This document shows positions 19,433 to 27,904 of a stretch of DNA of 32,290 bases, one piece after another. The position numbers and the translations under genes are program-made. The notes beneath the pieces were generated by a model, which was not told the origin of the DNA, did no database searches, and saw only the letters and a list, made by a program, of their open reading frames with translations. The stretch comes from Bradyrhizobium sp. SRL28 (lineage in GTDB: Bacteria > Pseudomonadota > Alphaproteobacteria > Rhizobiales > Xanthobacteraceae): NCBI RefSeq assembly GCF_018596315.1, contig NZ_JAHEAG010000051.1, positions 1-32,290 on the forward strand. The letters are read 5' to 3'. Numbering within the stretch: the first letter of the stretch is position 1; the number at the start of each line of letters is the position of its first letter.

Positions 19433-19571
19433 TCGGTTTGCTCCGACTGGTATTTCTTCGGGGTGAGGCCAAAACGCGCTTCCGTCGCTTTCCAGGTATG
19501 CCGTCGTCTGTCTTCGCCCAGACGACGAACACGTCCGCGATAGGTGATTTGGTGATCCACACCCTGGCGCA
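19433..19571 (-). pseudogene. IS110-family transposase relic (C-terminal domain piece)
   Basis: Minus-strand stretch with RFGLTPKKYQSEQTDYTGRIS, the conserved C-terminal Tnp_20 block of IS110/IS1111 transposases (normally GLTPRRYQSGEVDYSGRISK), preceded by GVDHQITYRGRVRRL in place of the usual VDDPxRFRRS. It differs in sequence from the larger IS110 transposase next to it, so it is the remnant of a separate element. It abuts the AMP-binding relic on one side and the short IS630 piece on the other. Confidence 0.65.
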
Positions 19572-19604
19572 AGGCTGCTCGCGATCAATTGCCTGGATTT
19601 GGCT
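19572..19604 (-). pseudogene. Short second piece of the interrupted IS630 transposase
   Basis: Encodes SQIQAIDREQP on the minus strand, which is exactly the sequence expected to follow SIDEK in the IS630 transposase whose first part lies at 21159-21690. The intervening 1.55 kb is the IS110 element. Confidence 0.75.
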
Positions 19605-21158
19605 CACATGGGGATTTGTGGGTCAAGATGTTCGGATCAGGATTCCATGGTAAATCTCCCGTCGTTGCTCCGTATCCAAGGTCTGAGCCCGTTTGCATGA
19701 CCCGGCCCGTTTCCGATGCCGCTTCAAACTCACATCCGGTCGCCGCTCTTATCGGCCGCACCAATATCCCGCTTGCGTCGGGCGAGGGCTCAGGAGGGCG
19801 GGACCATTCTCTTCTTCGGCTTTTTAAGCCAGGCCAAATTTCGGTCCGCTCACCTGGATCCGCTGGAGCTGATCAGGCCCCGGAAGATTGAAAAGGGGGA
19901 AGCGTTTGTTTTCAGGCGGCCGTTATCTCGGCTCCTTCCAGCACAACCCCGGCGGTCACATATTTGCAGAAGGCGATCAGCAGCTTTCGCGCCAAGGCAA
20001 CGATCAGCACTTTCCGAACTCGGCCACCATTGAGCTGTACGCGCTGATGAAACCACAGGGTCAGTATCGAACGGGGCTGATGCCTTACCCACAACCAGGC
20101 GAGCTGGATCATGGTTGTTCGCAGCCGCGGGTTTCCGGCTTTGGAGACGCCTTGTTCGTGCGCGACGGATCCGCTCCGCCAGGGCGTCGGCGCCAATCCG
20201 GCATAAGCGGCAACCTGCCGTCGGTTGGAAAAGCTTCGGAACAACCCCTCCGACCACAGGACACCGGCGAATTCCGGGCCAATCCCCTTCAAATTCTTTA
20301 ACATTGCTCCTGGCGCTGGCGTGCCTTCGTCCGACGGGCTGAGCATAGCATCCCGCTCAGCCTCCACGGACTTGATCTGTTGAAGTGTGAGTTCAAGTCG
20401 ATCAAGTTCGCGTCCAATCTGTGCCTTCAAATGCTCAGGTAGCGGACGACCATCACCGGTCCTGAGTTCCTCAAGCCGCTCCCGTCTTTTGCGCAATAAG
20501 GGCTCATAGTCAGAGATGCCCTGGGCGAACAGCAGCCCCTTGATCCGATTGACGTGCTCGACCCGCTCCGCTGTCAGCGTCTTTCTTTCGCGGCAGATCC
20601 GGCGGCGATCCTCCTCTTGTGGAGTCGGTGCTCGAACCATGGCACACACCCGCGGCTCGCCTCGCTTATACGCCAGCAACGCGCGCACCAGAGCTTCCCC
20701 GTCGATCTTGTCAGTCTTCGCCCGTCGACGCCGGCGCGACGTCGCGATTGAAGCGGGATCAACGACGTGGCTTTCGACCCGTTCGTCCTGCAGCAAGCGG
20801 TGGATCCAAAAGCCGTCGAGACCCGCCTCCTGAATCACGATGATTGGAACGACATGCCCCGTGCGGACCTGCACCTTGTCCTTGAGCTGAGAGAACCGCG
20901 CCCACAGTCCAGCGACATCGCCGCTGCGAACCGTATGCTTCGACATCTTTTCTCCGCCGCCCGGCGACAGCGATGTAATCAGCCAGGTCGATCGACTAAG
21001 TTCCAACGAGACGAAAATCGCGCCAAGATCGGTGCGGATAGCGGTCGGCGCTTGGGGTCGGTCAGTGACAATTTGCATGGTCGCCTCCAGAGTGGGTGGG
21101 TCAGCAACCTCACTCTGCCAGAGCGTCGGTCGCTATCCACTCCCCATGGGATCTCTTC
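19605..21158 (-). mobile_element. IS110-family insertion element inside an IS630 transposase gene
   Basis: Boundaries come from the split IS630 coding sequence: SIDEK ends at 21160 and SQIQ resumes at 19604. The element is about 1.55 kb with a single transposase gene, about 80 bases before it and about 307 bases after it. There are no long terminal inverted repeats, as usual for this family; the two ends share a short ATCCC(C)ATG-like core. The long downstream end is the sort of place where the IS1111 group keeps its guide (bridge) RNA. The boundaries may be off by a couple of bases because of the shared AG at the junction. Confidence 0.75.
19912..21078 (-). CDS. IS110-family transposase (DEDD/serine type)
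   Basis: 388-residue recombinase of the IS110 family. The N-terminal RuvC-like domain starts with IFVSLELSRSTW, where the usual first Asp is replaced by Leu-Glu, as I recall for one rhizobial subgroup. It contains IVIQEAGLDGFW (Glu) and KTDKIDGEAL (the Asp-x-x-Asp pair). A long coiled region (about 170-260) links to the C-terminal Tnp_20 domain with LKNLKGIGPEFAGVL, SNRRQVAAYAGLAP and SKAGNPRLRTTMIQLAW, which carries the catalytic Ser region. The reading frame is open over a normal length, so this may be the only potentially active element in the window. The start is uncertain: an internal Met (about residue 45, EKMSKHTVR) is possible but would lose part of the catalytic domain. Confidence 0.88.
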   Translation of the reverse strand: MQIVTDRPQAPTAIRTDLGAIFVSLELSRSTWLITSLSPGGGEKMSKHTVRSGDVAGLWARFSQLKDKVQVRTGHVVPIIVIQEAGLDGFWIHRLLQDERVESHVVDPASIATSRRRRRAKTDKIDGEALVRALLAYKRGEPRVCAMVRAPTPQEEDRRRICRERKTLTAERVEHVNRIKGLLFAQGISDYEPLLRKRRERLEELRTGDGRPLPEHLKAQIGRELDRLELTLQQIKSVEAERDAMLSPSDEGTPAPGAMLKNLKGIGPEFAGVLWSEGLFRSFSNRRQVAAYAGLAPTPWRSGSVAHEQGVSKAGNPRLRTTMIQLAWLWVRHQPRSILTLWFHQRVQLNGGRVRKVLIVALARKLLIAFCKYVTAGVVLEGAEITAA

Positions 21159-21690
21159 TCTTCTCATCGATGCTGAGGAGAAGTGCTCGGTTCGGCGGCG
21201 ATATGTAAAGGCCGACGATATCGCGCGCGTTGCCGACGAACAGCGGCTCGCTCGACAGCTTGAATGTCTGTCTCCGGTGCGGCTAGACTAGAGGCCGAAC
21301 GCGATCCACGTTCGGCGGATCGTGGTGTGGGAAACGCCAGTTTCCGCAGCCATGAAGCGGATCGACCAGTGCGGCGCATCTGTGGGCGCGGTGCGCAACG
21401 TCCGCTCGATCACAGCAGCAACCTGATCGTCGTTTATGGTTCGATGGCAGCCAGGGCGAGCCTCATCGAGCAGGCCATCACAGCAATCCTTCAAGAGACG
21501 GCGATGCCACTTACCAACGGTGTGGCCATGGAGGCCAAGCTCAGCCGCGATGGCCCTGCTCGACAAGCCGTCCGCACATCCACAAGACGCGACATCGCTC
21601 AGACCGCGAGTTCGCGACACGCTGACTCCTGCGCACTCAGCACCAACGGCGCGATCGGCCGCCGGCGTCTCGTACCCTCTCCTCTAGGGT
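21159..21690 (-). pseudogene. IS630-family transposase, 5' part, disrupted by the IS110 element
   Basis: Reading from about 21690 on the minus strand with a frameshift: RPIAPLVLSAQESA, then ADGLSSRAIAAELGLHGHTVGKWHRR (helix-turn-helix), LLDEARPGCHRTINDDQVAAV, APTDAPHWSIRFMAAETGVS and TTIRRTWIAFGL. After another shift near 21290 it continues with QTFKLSSEPLFV, ARDIVGLYIS and LLSIDEK, the first catalytic Asp block. The gene is cut there by IS110 and resumes for only 11 codons at 19604. The frameshifts mean it was dead independently of the insertion. Confidence 0.85.
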
Positions 21691-22584
21691 TACGAGTACT
21701 TTTTATAATGTGACGAACTTGCGCTCTAGTTGACTAGATGTTTAGTCTCAGACTTTAATCGTGCGCTGGGAACGACGATCGTACGAGGCGAGGTCGCGAT
21801 CCCGGACCACACCTCGGTTAAGGTTGAGCCACTTTCCTCCAAACTCCTCAATAGAGCAGAAGTTTCGCCATGAGCTAAGAGCATCGGCGCCCCGCACGAG
21901 CTTGTCGCGCCGGACTTGGCCGATCCTCCAACTGATCTCTGCAACCCTGCGACCTTGGCAAGCCCAGCCGCTTCCTCCGCGAGTGCCCGGGCCATGGGAA
22001 GACACAGCTTATGATGCCGGATGGCGGACCGATCCCTGAGGGTTGCTGGTGAGTCCATAGAACCCATCATCCTCAAGCGAAGTTCAAGCTCAGACGAGAG
22101 GCGCCCGCCATCGCATCTAAGCTTCGACGTCTGTCGTGCGATCCACGTCCGTTTGAAGACGCCTACGTCGGAAACTGGACAACAGCGGGCCGGCCATTCC
22201 ATAGGGAACATTCGCAGATATCTATTTTTTCTGTAGTCAAGCAAGGCGCGGCCCAGATTCCGCGAGCGGCACGCCAATTGCTGCGATGAGGAAGAACCAC
22301 CGACAAATCGATCCGATCGGCGCGTTATGGAGGAGCAGAAAGCTTGCCGGCTGCTTGCGTGCGATCGACATCCACTGAGCTAGACAAGCTCGTTTAATTC
22401 TCCCTCTTTTGAACGCGATGGCTTTTCGACGCACGTCCGGGCTGCGAACTGCTCTTGGAGGAATGGCGGTGCGCTTGTGGGTTTTTGAGGACTAATCTAT
22501 TTGGGGCATTCGAGGCAAGCAATTTGCAAGGCGTGTCGGGCCGGCCGAGGTGTTGGCGACTGGCCGAAATCGAGGAGGATCTTA
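21691..22584. other. Gene-free region upstream of the dehydrogenase gene
   Basis: Minus-strand frames at 21726-22277 and 21748-22005 are open and one includes a protein-like stretch (CSIEEFGGKWLNLNRGVV), but no family is recognised. The right end holds the ribosome site of the next gene. Confidence 0.35.
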
Positions 22585-23688
22585 ATGAGTCCAATCGAGA
22601 ACTCAGGGCTCGGCCCGCTGCATAAGGAGGGGCGCTTTCTGGTCGTGAAGGCCGATCGCCTCACCCGGATCTGTGCGGCGCTGCTGCAAGCTGCCGGCAC
22701 CCCGGAGGACGAGGCACAAGCGGTCGCGACCGGCTGCGTAAATGCCAACCTGGCCGGCCATGATTCCCATGGCGTCATCGCCATTCCGACCTATATCGAC
22801 GCGATCAAAGCGGGTCATATCGTACCGGGAGCGGAGTGGACCATCGTGCAAGAATCTCCGACCACAGCCGTCATCGACGGCCAATGGGGCTTTGGCTTCC
22901 ATGTCAGCTCCAAAGCGATGGCGCTCGCCGTCCAAAAGGCAAAGAGCGCCAATGTCGCGGCCTGCACCGTGTTCCGGCAAAGTCATCTCGGACGGCTCGC
23001 CGCTTATCCCTTGATGGCGGCAAACGCCGGCATGATCGGGCTCGCGGCCGCTGACTCCGGCCGCTCACCTAAATATGTCGCGCCCTTCGGCGGACGCGAG
23101 GCGCGGCTCGGCACCAACCCAATTTCTATCGCGGTGCCTTCCGATCTCGAGGCCCCCTTTCTTCTCGACATGGCGACCTCGGTGGTCGCCGCCGGTAAGA
23201 TCCAGCTGGCGGTCGCGCGCGATGAGGAAATTCCCAGCGGCTGGATCATTGATGCCGCGGGACGGCCCACCACCGATCCCCGCGAATACCGCAAAGGCGG
23301 CGCGCTGCTGCCGCTCGGCGGCACCCAAGGCTACAAGGGCAGCGGCCTTGCCGCGATGGTGGAGGTGCTATGCAGTCTGCTGCCCGGCCCTGGTTTCGGG
23401 GTCGAGCCGAGCGGCCGGCACAATTTCGGTTGCTTCATGGCGGTGTTCAATGTAGCTGCGTTTCGCCCACTTGATCAGTTCAAGAAAGAGGTCACCGACT
23501 TCGCGCATTACCTGAAAACTACGCCGCCGTCGGAAGGCTCATATGGCGTGTTCTACCCTGGCGAGATCGGATATTTGCGCGAACAGGAGCGCAGGGCAAA
23601 TGGCATCGAAATCGAGGACGCAACCTGGGAGAAACTGCGCGCGCTTGCACGTGACTACGGGCTTGCCGGCGAACTCGATCTCGCCTGA
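22585..23688 (+). CDS. Malate/L-lactate (Ldh_2, AllD/YbiC-type) NAD(P)-dependent dehydrogenase
   Basis: 368-residue oxidoreductase of the Ldh_2 family (malate, L-sulfolactate, ureidoglycolate or 2,3-diketo-L-gulonate dehydrogenases), distinct from Rossmann-fold lactate dehydrogenases. It oxidises or reduces a 2-hydroxy acid with NAD(P). The hallmark GHDSHG motif with the catalytic His lies at residues 58-63. SHLGRLAAYPLMAANAGMIG, the substrate segment GTNPISIAVPS, DMATSVVAAGKIQLA and GYKGSGLAAMVEVL follow in the expected order. The reading frame is open from 22501, but the ATG at 22585 is preceded at 7 bases by GAGGAGG and gives the usual length. It stands alone, with no transporter or regulator beside it. 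AllD-like (purine breakdown) and sulfolactate (organosulfur) roles are both possible. Complete. Confidence 0.92.
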   Translation: MSPIENSGLGPLHKEGRFLVVKADRLTRICAALLQAAGTPEDEAQAVATGCVNANLAGHDSHGVIAIPTYIDAIKAGHIVPGAEWTIVQESPTTAVIDGQWGFGFHVSSKAMALAVQKAKSANVAACTVFRQSHLGRLAAYPLMAANAGMIGLAAADSGRSPKYVAPFGGREARLGTNPISIAVPSDLEAPFLLDMATSVVAAGKIQLAVARDEEIPSGWIIDAAGRPTTDPREYRKGGALLPLGGTQGYKGSGLAAMVEVLCSLLPGPGFGVEPSGRHNFGCFMAVFNVAAFRPLDQFKKEVTDFAHYLKTTPPSEGSYGVFYPGEIGYLREQERRANGIEIEDATWEKLRALARDYGLAGELDLA

Positions 23689-24336
23689 GCAGAAGAGCGG
23701 CATGACACGGCAAAATGGCGGTGGTGGCTTTCGGCGCAGAACTGAACGAGCTTGCCGAGCTTATAGCGACATGCGGAGTAGCGTGAGCATTCGATGTTGG
23801 CGGACCCATCCTAGAAAACGCAAGGTCCATATGGCCCTATGTTAGTGCTAGATAGGCCAAGGAAACTGTAGACGTTCGCTGCACCCGCGAGTGTACTTTT
23901 GGTGAGTGTGGATCCTCAGTCGCGCTCTCGCTCAACTCGATGTTTGCCGGGCTGGACGAGGCGAGCTGAGTATTGGCGTGTTGTAGGCATCAATCGCTCG
24001 AGTTGTCAGCAAATCCTACCGGTTATAGCGCCGCGTAATTGCAAGAACGGAATCGGCGACTACTTGACGATGGCTACGAAAATAACTCTAGCCAACGCTA
24101 CGACTTTCTTAGTGACCTAGTCCTTCGCGATGTAGTTGTAGTGGCGGACAATGGCTACGCGGAACCACGCATGAGTTTGCGCTCCAACCATCCGAACACG
24201 CAATCGTCGGAACTTACGAAGTTCTCGATGTCCTTAAGGGAGTCCGGGTCGTCCGCGGCATGATCAACTCGAGCTCAATACGCCGCCCTGCAGTCAGCTT
24301 GTAGTTTGATCGCCTCTGATGCGCTGACCGTGCCAC
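23689..24336. other. Gene-free region
   Basis: No supported gene, RNA or repeat. The sequence probably contains further decay products of the hydrolase relic to the right. Confidence 0.35.
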
Positions 24337-24583
24337 GCCCACCGGCGACCGCCCAATTCCAAAGGCCGCCATCGCAAACCGCCGCAGCAACGCGGCGATC
24401 AGACACAGCGAAATCGGTAGCGAGAACAGCCGACAATCCTTCTCCATAGACGCCGATCCGAGTGGCATGGACGTCGGGTCGACCTGACAGGTAATCCAAA
24501 CAGCAAGACAGTAACATTTCTGATTGGCCACGCTGGTGATTTGAGACGTCATCGTGAGAGACAACGAGAATCGAGACCGCGAT
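24337..24583 (-). pseudogene. Alpha/beta-hydrolase relic
   Basis: About 80 codons of an alpha/beta-hydrolase-type core: LLSCCLDYLSGRPDVHATRIG followed by VYGEGLSAVLATDFAVSD and RRVAAAVCDGGLWNW. These are the helix, nucleophile-elbow strand and next strand of the esterase/acyl-peptidase type. The elbow reads YGEGLS where a Gly-x-Ser-x-Gly would be expected, so the nucleophile is not where it should be. Both flanks lose the frame. No intact start or lid domain. Probably a dead gene fragment. Confidence 0.55.
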
Positions 24584-25090
24584 GTCGGCCCGACGAAACG
24601 CGCCGCGATCGCCGTGTCCACGATGCGCGCTTGGCGCCCTGTGGGTCAGCGACGTTGTCCCTGTTGGCGGCCGCCACGGCGCCCTGCCGCTTGATCTCGG
24701 CCACCACTGCGTCGGCGATCGTTTGGTCTCAGCCGTGGCCGTCGAGGCCGCGCCTGATCCTTGACCACGAGCTTGGCGCCGGAAGCAGCCAGCAGGAGGG
24801 GACATTCGCACCCGTCCGGTGCTGGCGACGATCACCATCGCCACCCGATTTTTGAACGATCACTTGGAGGACAGGGTCACAGCCATCAGTGGCACCCACC
24901 GTTGCGACTTCACCCACCCCCTAAACTGAGGCGTGCGGCCGATGGATTGAGCCGTGCCACGCCTGAGACGCTTCGAAATCTAGCCGGTCAGATCCGGCGA
25001 CTTGACAAATTTCGCACCCGACGCGTACACGTGTGCGTACATTGGGAGTACGAGGGGCATTACGTTGAAGGGGAAGGATCGGAGCCGGAT
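24584..25090. other. Degenerate region between the hydrolase relic and the enolase fragment
   Basis: No gene recognised. The part next to 25090 should have encoded the enolase N-terminal half, but nothing of it can be read in any frame. Confidence 0.4.
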
Positions 25091-25633
25091 CATTGAGTCT
25101 CTACGGACGATGAAGCTGGCAGCGCGGAGTGGTCAGCGGTGTTGTTCGATTGGTTGCGTAAATTCCCGATCGTGTCGGTGGAAGACCCGGTCGCGGAAAG
25201 CGATGTGGCGGGTATGACCGCGTTCACAGCCGAGGTGGGCGCCACGGTGCAGGTGATCGGCGATGATTTTCTCGTCACGGACGCGGCGCGCGTCCAAGCT
25301 GCGGCTGCGCAAGGCTGCTGTAATGCCGTGCTGCTGAAGCCGAACCAGGTCGGGACGATCACCGAGACTCGTCGAGCACTGGAGGCCGCCAAGTCGCTCG
25401 ATTGGGGCTGTATCATCTCGGCTCGTTCGGGCGAGACTGAGGATATCACCGTCACCCATCTGGCGACCGGTTGGAATGCCGGTCAGCTCAAGGTCGGCTC
25501 GATCGCGCGCTCCGAGCGGTTAGCCAAATGGAACAAGGCAATCCGGATTGAGGACGATCCCCGCTTTCACGGGGGCTATCTCGGTGCCGAGCCGCTGCGC
25601 TGCGACTGGCGCCGCGGTCCATGGGCGTCCTGA
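25091..25633 (+). pseudogene. Enolase, C-terminal barrel fragment
   Basis: C-terminal part of phosphopyruvate hydratase. Starting near DEAGSAEWSAVLFDWLRK, the frame runs through FPIVSVEDPVAESD (metal Glu), VIGDDFLVTDAARV (metal Asp), AVLLKPNQVGTITETRRAL (catalytic Lys), SARSGETEDITVTHLA, where the usual His of SHRSGE is Ala, and QLKVGSIARSERLAKWN (second Lys), to the natural end region RIEDDPRFHGG. Only about 175 of 430 residues remain; the N-terminal domain, with the lid loop and first catalytic Glu, is missing, so no enolase activity is expected. Sequence style suggests a divergent enolase paralogue of the kind found in rhizobial accessory regions, not the housekeeping copy. Confidence 0.85.
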
Positions 25634-25988
25634 CCTGAAGATCGTCCCGAGAGCCGCCGTTTGTGCGAGATCCAGCTATGCCCAAACTGCTTCGGCAAGG
25701 TGCAAGTCCTCGAGGCAAAACCACCGAGACCGACGCGCGCTGGTGGTGGTGCTATTTGAGTCATCGTCAACTTCGCCACCGCGGAGTAATGGGGACGTAC
25801 GGCGATTCCAGGTGAAGGCGCTCACCAGTCGCAAGGCTTCTGCGTGAATGAGGGCTCTACGCCGCCGGAATGCGGTAGCCACTGCGGTAACGCGCAGCCA
25901 GCCCACCGGCCCTTGAACAAAGCTTCCAACTGAACTCTCAACCGGAAAGTCCGTTCTCATGTGCAGCGTCGGAAGAGCTTGAAGATCT
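25634..25988. other. Gene-free region
   Basis: Only overlapping short frames; nothing supported. Confidence 0.35.
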
Positions 25989-26033
25989 TGGTGGGGGCAC
26001 CAGGGCTCGAACCTCGGATCCCATGATTAAGAG
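25989..26033 (-). repeat. tRNA 3'-half-like sequence (possible att scar)
   Basis: On the minus strand the sequence runs from a CTCTTAA anticodon-loop-like heptamer (anticodon CTT, as in tRNA-Lys) through a variable region, a T-arm with the canonical GGTTCGAGCC core (one stem mismatch), a 3' acceptor strand TGCCCCC, and ACCA. The 5' half of a tRNA does not follow at 26034 onwards. A tRNA cut at the anticodon loop with its 3' half kept is the classic footprint of tyrosine-recombinase integration. The isoacceptor label is tentative. Confidence 0.6.
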
Positions 26034-26233
26034 ACTTCCGATTCCCATTGATATCTCACGGAAACTTTTTCATCTGATACAATTTCGCTCATTGCAGATC
26101 AATGGCTTACAGCTAAAACTCGAACTGCGAGGTGCGCCCCTGGTTGGCGGGTCGACGCATCCGACGTCTCGGGGCTTGAAGTCGGAGGTCCGCTACAGCG
26201 CGAGTGTTCGGTGGCAATCACACGCCAGAGAAA

Positions 26234-26290
26234 GGAGCAGCGGTTTTCTACTCCGCGGGTTCCAGGTTCGAGTCCTGCTAGGGATCGCCA
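26234..26290 (+). repeat. tRNA 3'-part-like sequence, tRNA-Arg(TCT)-like (possible att scar)
   Basis: GGAGCAGCGG-TTTTCTA matches the D-stem end and anticodon arm of alphaproteobacterial tRNA-Arg with anticodon TCT. It continues with a variable region, a T-arm core CAGGTTCGAGTCCTG, an acceptor-like AGGGATC and GCCA. The anticodon stem has one mismatch. The 5' acceptor strand and D-loop are not found upstream. It lies 200 bases from, and divergent to, the other tRNA half, so two different tRNA scars are side by side. Confidence 0.6.
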
Positions 26291-26520
26291 ACGCCGGAAT
26301 CGGGGCGTGAAATTGTTGCAAAAGGCGCCTCTCAGTTAGCCCCCCTTTAGAACCACTGCACATCCGAGTCCCTAGCTCCAAGTCGGGGATACGCTACAGC
26401 ATTCCTCGAGCGATACTTCGTCCCCTTATTTGGTTTGAGCCATCCTCTACGCAAAGCCTGCAGGCTCGGGATCGCCGTGCCTGCAGGCGGGCAGCAATTG
26501 TTGTGACGTTGCGTTCCGAA

Positions 26521-27690
26521 TCAAACCTCGAACAGCTCGCGCGGCAACTTCGTGAATGATTCACCGCCAGCGTCGGTAACACGAAACGTTTCACTGATCA
26601 CATAGCCGACATCTTCATCGATCCAGTTTCCAAGCATGAGGTGAAAAGTCATGTTTGGCTTCAGGATGGTCATATCACCTTCCTTCAGGCTGGCCGTCGG
26701 TTCTGTCCAATCGATCCCGACCGCGTAACCGCACCGCGACTCCTTCTCGAAACCATGCTTTCTAAGCGTGGTGTTGAAAGCCACCGCGACATCGCTACAG
26801 GTCTTCCCGGTCTTGGCCGCGGCAAGTGCAGCTTCCAAACCAGCGACCTCTCCTTCATGCAGCCGCCGGATATGGTCCGACGGTTTGCCAATCGACATCG
26901 TACGCATCAGCGGGGATGTATAGCCGTGGCGTACACCGCTAAATTCGAGGTTGATCTGTGAACCCTGTTGGAAGACGTCCTCGGTCCAGCGAATGTGACA
27001 CGTAGACGTGCGCGGCGTAGAGCACAGAAAAAAGCTCGCGATATCGGTGCCGGGCTTACCGTTAGAGCCGCGTACCAGCGTCGCAATGATCTCCGCGGAT
27101 GCATCGGCTTCGCGCACGCCCGTCCGAATAACTTCCTTCGCTCTGAGCATTCCGGCGTCGGAAATGGCGGCGGCTTCGCGCATCATCGCAATTTCCAGAT
27201 CCGATTTCACGCCACGAGTCCAGGTAACGGCATTGGTGCAATCGACAATTTTCGCTTCGGCCGCTCGAGACTTGAACTTCTCGACGGTCAAAGCCGGCAA
27301 GAACCTCGCTTCAAGGCCGATCCCCTTACGGCCAAGCCCCTTGTCCAAAATGAAGTCGATTATCGCATCGTATCCGTCTTGGTCAGGATTGGCGATGAGC
27401 GCTTCTGGGTAGCCAATCACATGGCTCCGATCGATAAACATCTGGTGGATTGCCGATGGTCCGTCCATACGGCGTGTAATGAAGGTCGGCTCTTCATCCT
27501 TTAAAGACACGACCAAACCTTGAGGCACATATCCGGACTTTGACGTGTATCCTGAAAGGTATGTGATGTTGGCTGGGGTCGTGACCACCAGCACTTCAAC
27601 CTCACGTCGCTCCATCTCCGACTTAACGGCAGTCAATCTTCGTAGATACTCAGAGCGGGGGAACGCCTGCGAGCCTTTTGGCATTGCCAT
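26521..27690 (-). CDS. M24-family hydrolase, ectoine-hydrolase/creatinase-like (copy 2)
   Basis: 389 residues, paralogous to the protein at 2988-4160 and about two-thirds identical by eye over the full length, including CHIRWTED, CGYAVGIDWTEP and FHLMLGNW. Same non-canonical metal site: Glu for the first Asp (QINLEF), Pro for the second (TSPLMRT), Tyr for His (CGYAVGI), Met for the first Glu, with only the final Glu (ISETFRVT) kept. Identical replacements in two diverged copies argue that the changes are functional and not decay. ATG 27690 has AAGGAG about 8 bases upstream, a strong site. It follows the solute-binding-protein gene by 214 bases in the same direction, so it was probably the last gene of the transporter operon. 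Role inferred: hydrolysis of the imported compound, likely a C-N or amide bond. It is intact while the transporter genes are broken. Confidence 0.87.
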   Translation of the reverse strand: MAMPKGSQAFPRSEYLRRLTAVKSEMERREVEVLVVTTPANITYLSGYTSKSGYVPQGLVVSLKDEEPTFITRRMDGPSAIHQMFIDRSHVIGYPEALIANPDQDGYDAIIDFILDKGLGRKGIGLEARFLPALTVEKFKSRAAEAKIVDCTNAVTWTRGVKSDLEIAMMREAAAISDAGMLRAKEVIRTGVREADASAEIIATLVRGSNGKPGTDIASFFLCSTPRTSTCHIRWTEDVFQQGSQINLEFSGVRHGYTSPLMRTMSIGKPSDHIRRLHEGEVAGLEAALAAAKTGKTCSDVAVAFNTTLRKHGFEKESRCGYAVGIDWTEPTASLKEGDMTILKPNMTFHLMLGNWIDEDVGYVISETFRVTDAGGESFTKLPRELFEV

Positions 27691-27791
27691 AGTTTCAACT
27701 CCTTCCGTGAAATACTGGGCTTTTCTGTTGTGTTCTGGATTGGACCAATGCGCGCATATTCGGTTCTTTCCGAAGATCGGAGCGACTTACC

Positions 27792-27843
27792 TTTCGCGGC
27801 GGCGTGGCCAGCTTCGCCAGAACCCCGAAAGGGGCCCGCGAAA
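27792..27843 (-). ncRNA. Branched RNA-like structure between the binding-protein and M24 genes
   Basis: Outer 8-bp stem 27792-27799 with 27836-27843 (TTTCGCGG/CCGCGAAA). Inside it are a GGCG/CGCC stem (27801-27804 with 27815-27818) and a 4-bp CCCC/GGGG hairpin at 27823-27834. Together they form a three-way-junction-like fold in the untranslated stretch about 100-150 bases before the M24 start. It could be an mRNA stabiliser, an attenuator or a small regulatory RNA element; it could also be a chance GC-rich fold. No known riboswitch motif was recognised. Confidence 0.35.
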
Positions 27844-27904
27844 TCGAAAAAGACTAACGATCCAAACGTTGATGCGGAGGTGATCCCCCGCAGGCTTGGA
27901 ATTG

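Noticed and set aside
24541..25096. Plus-strand open frames that might hold the enolase N-terminal half
   Set aside because: No enolase N-terminal motif could be read in any frame, so the fragment is treated as truncated.
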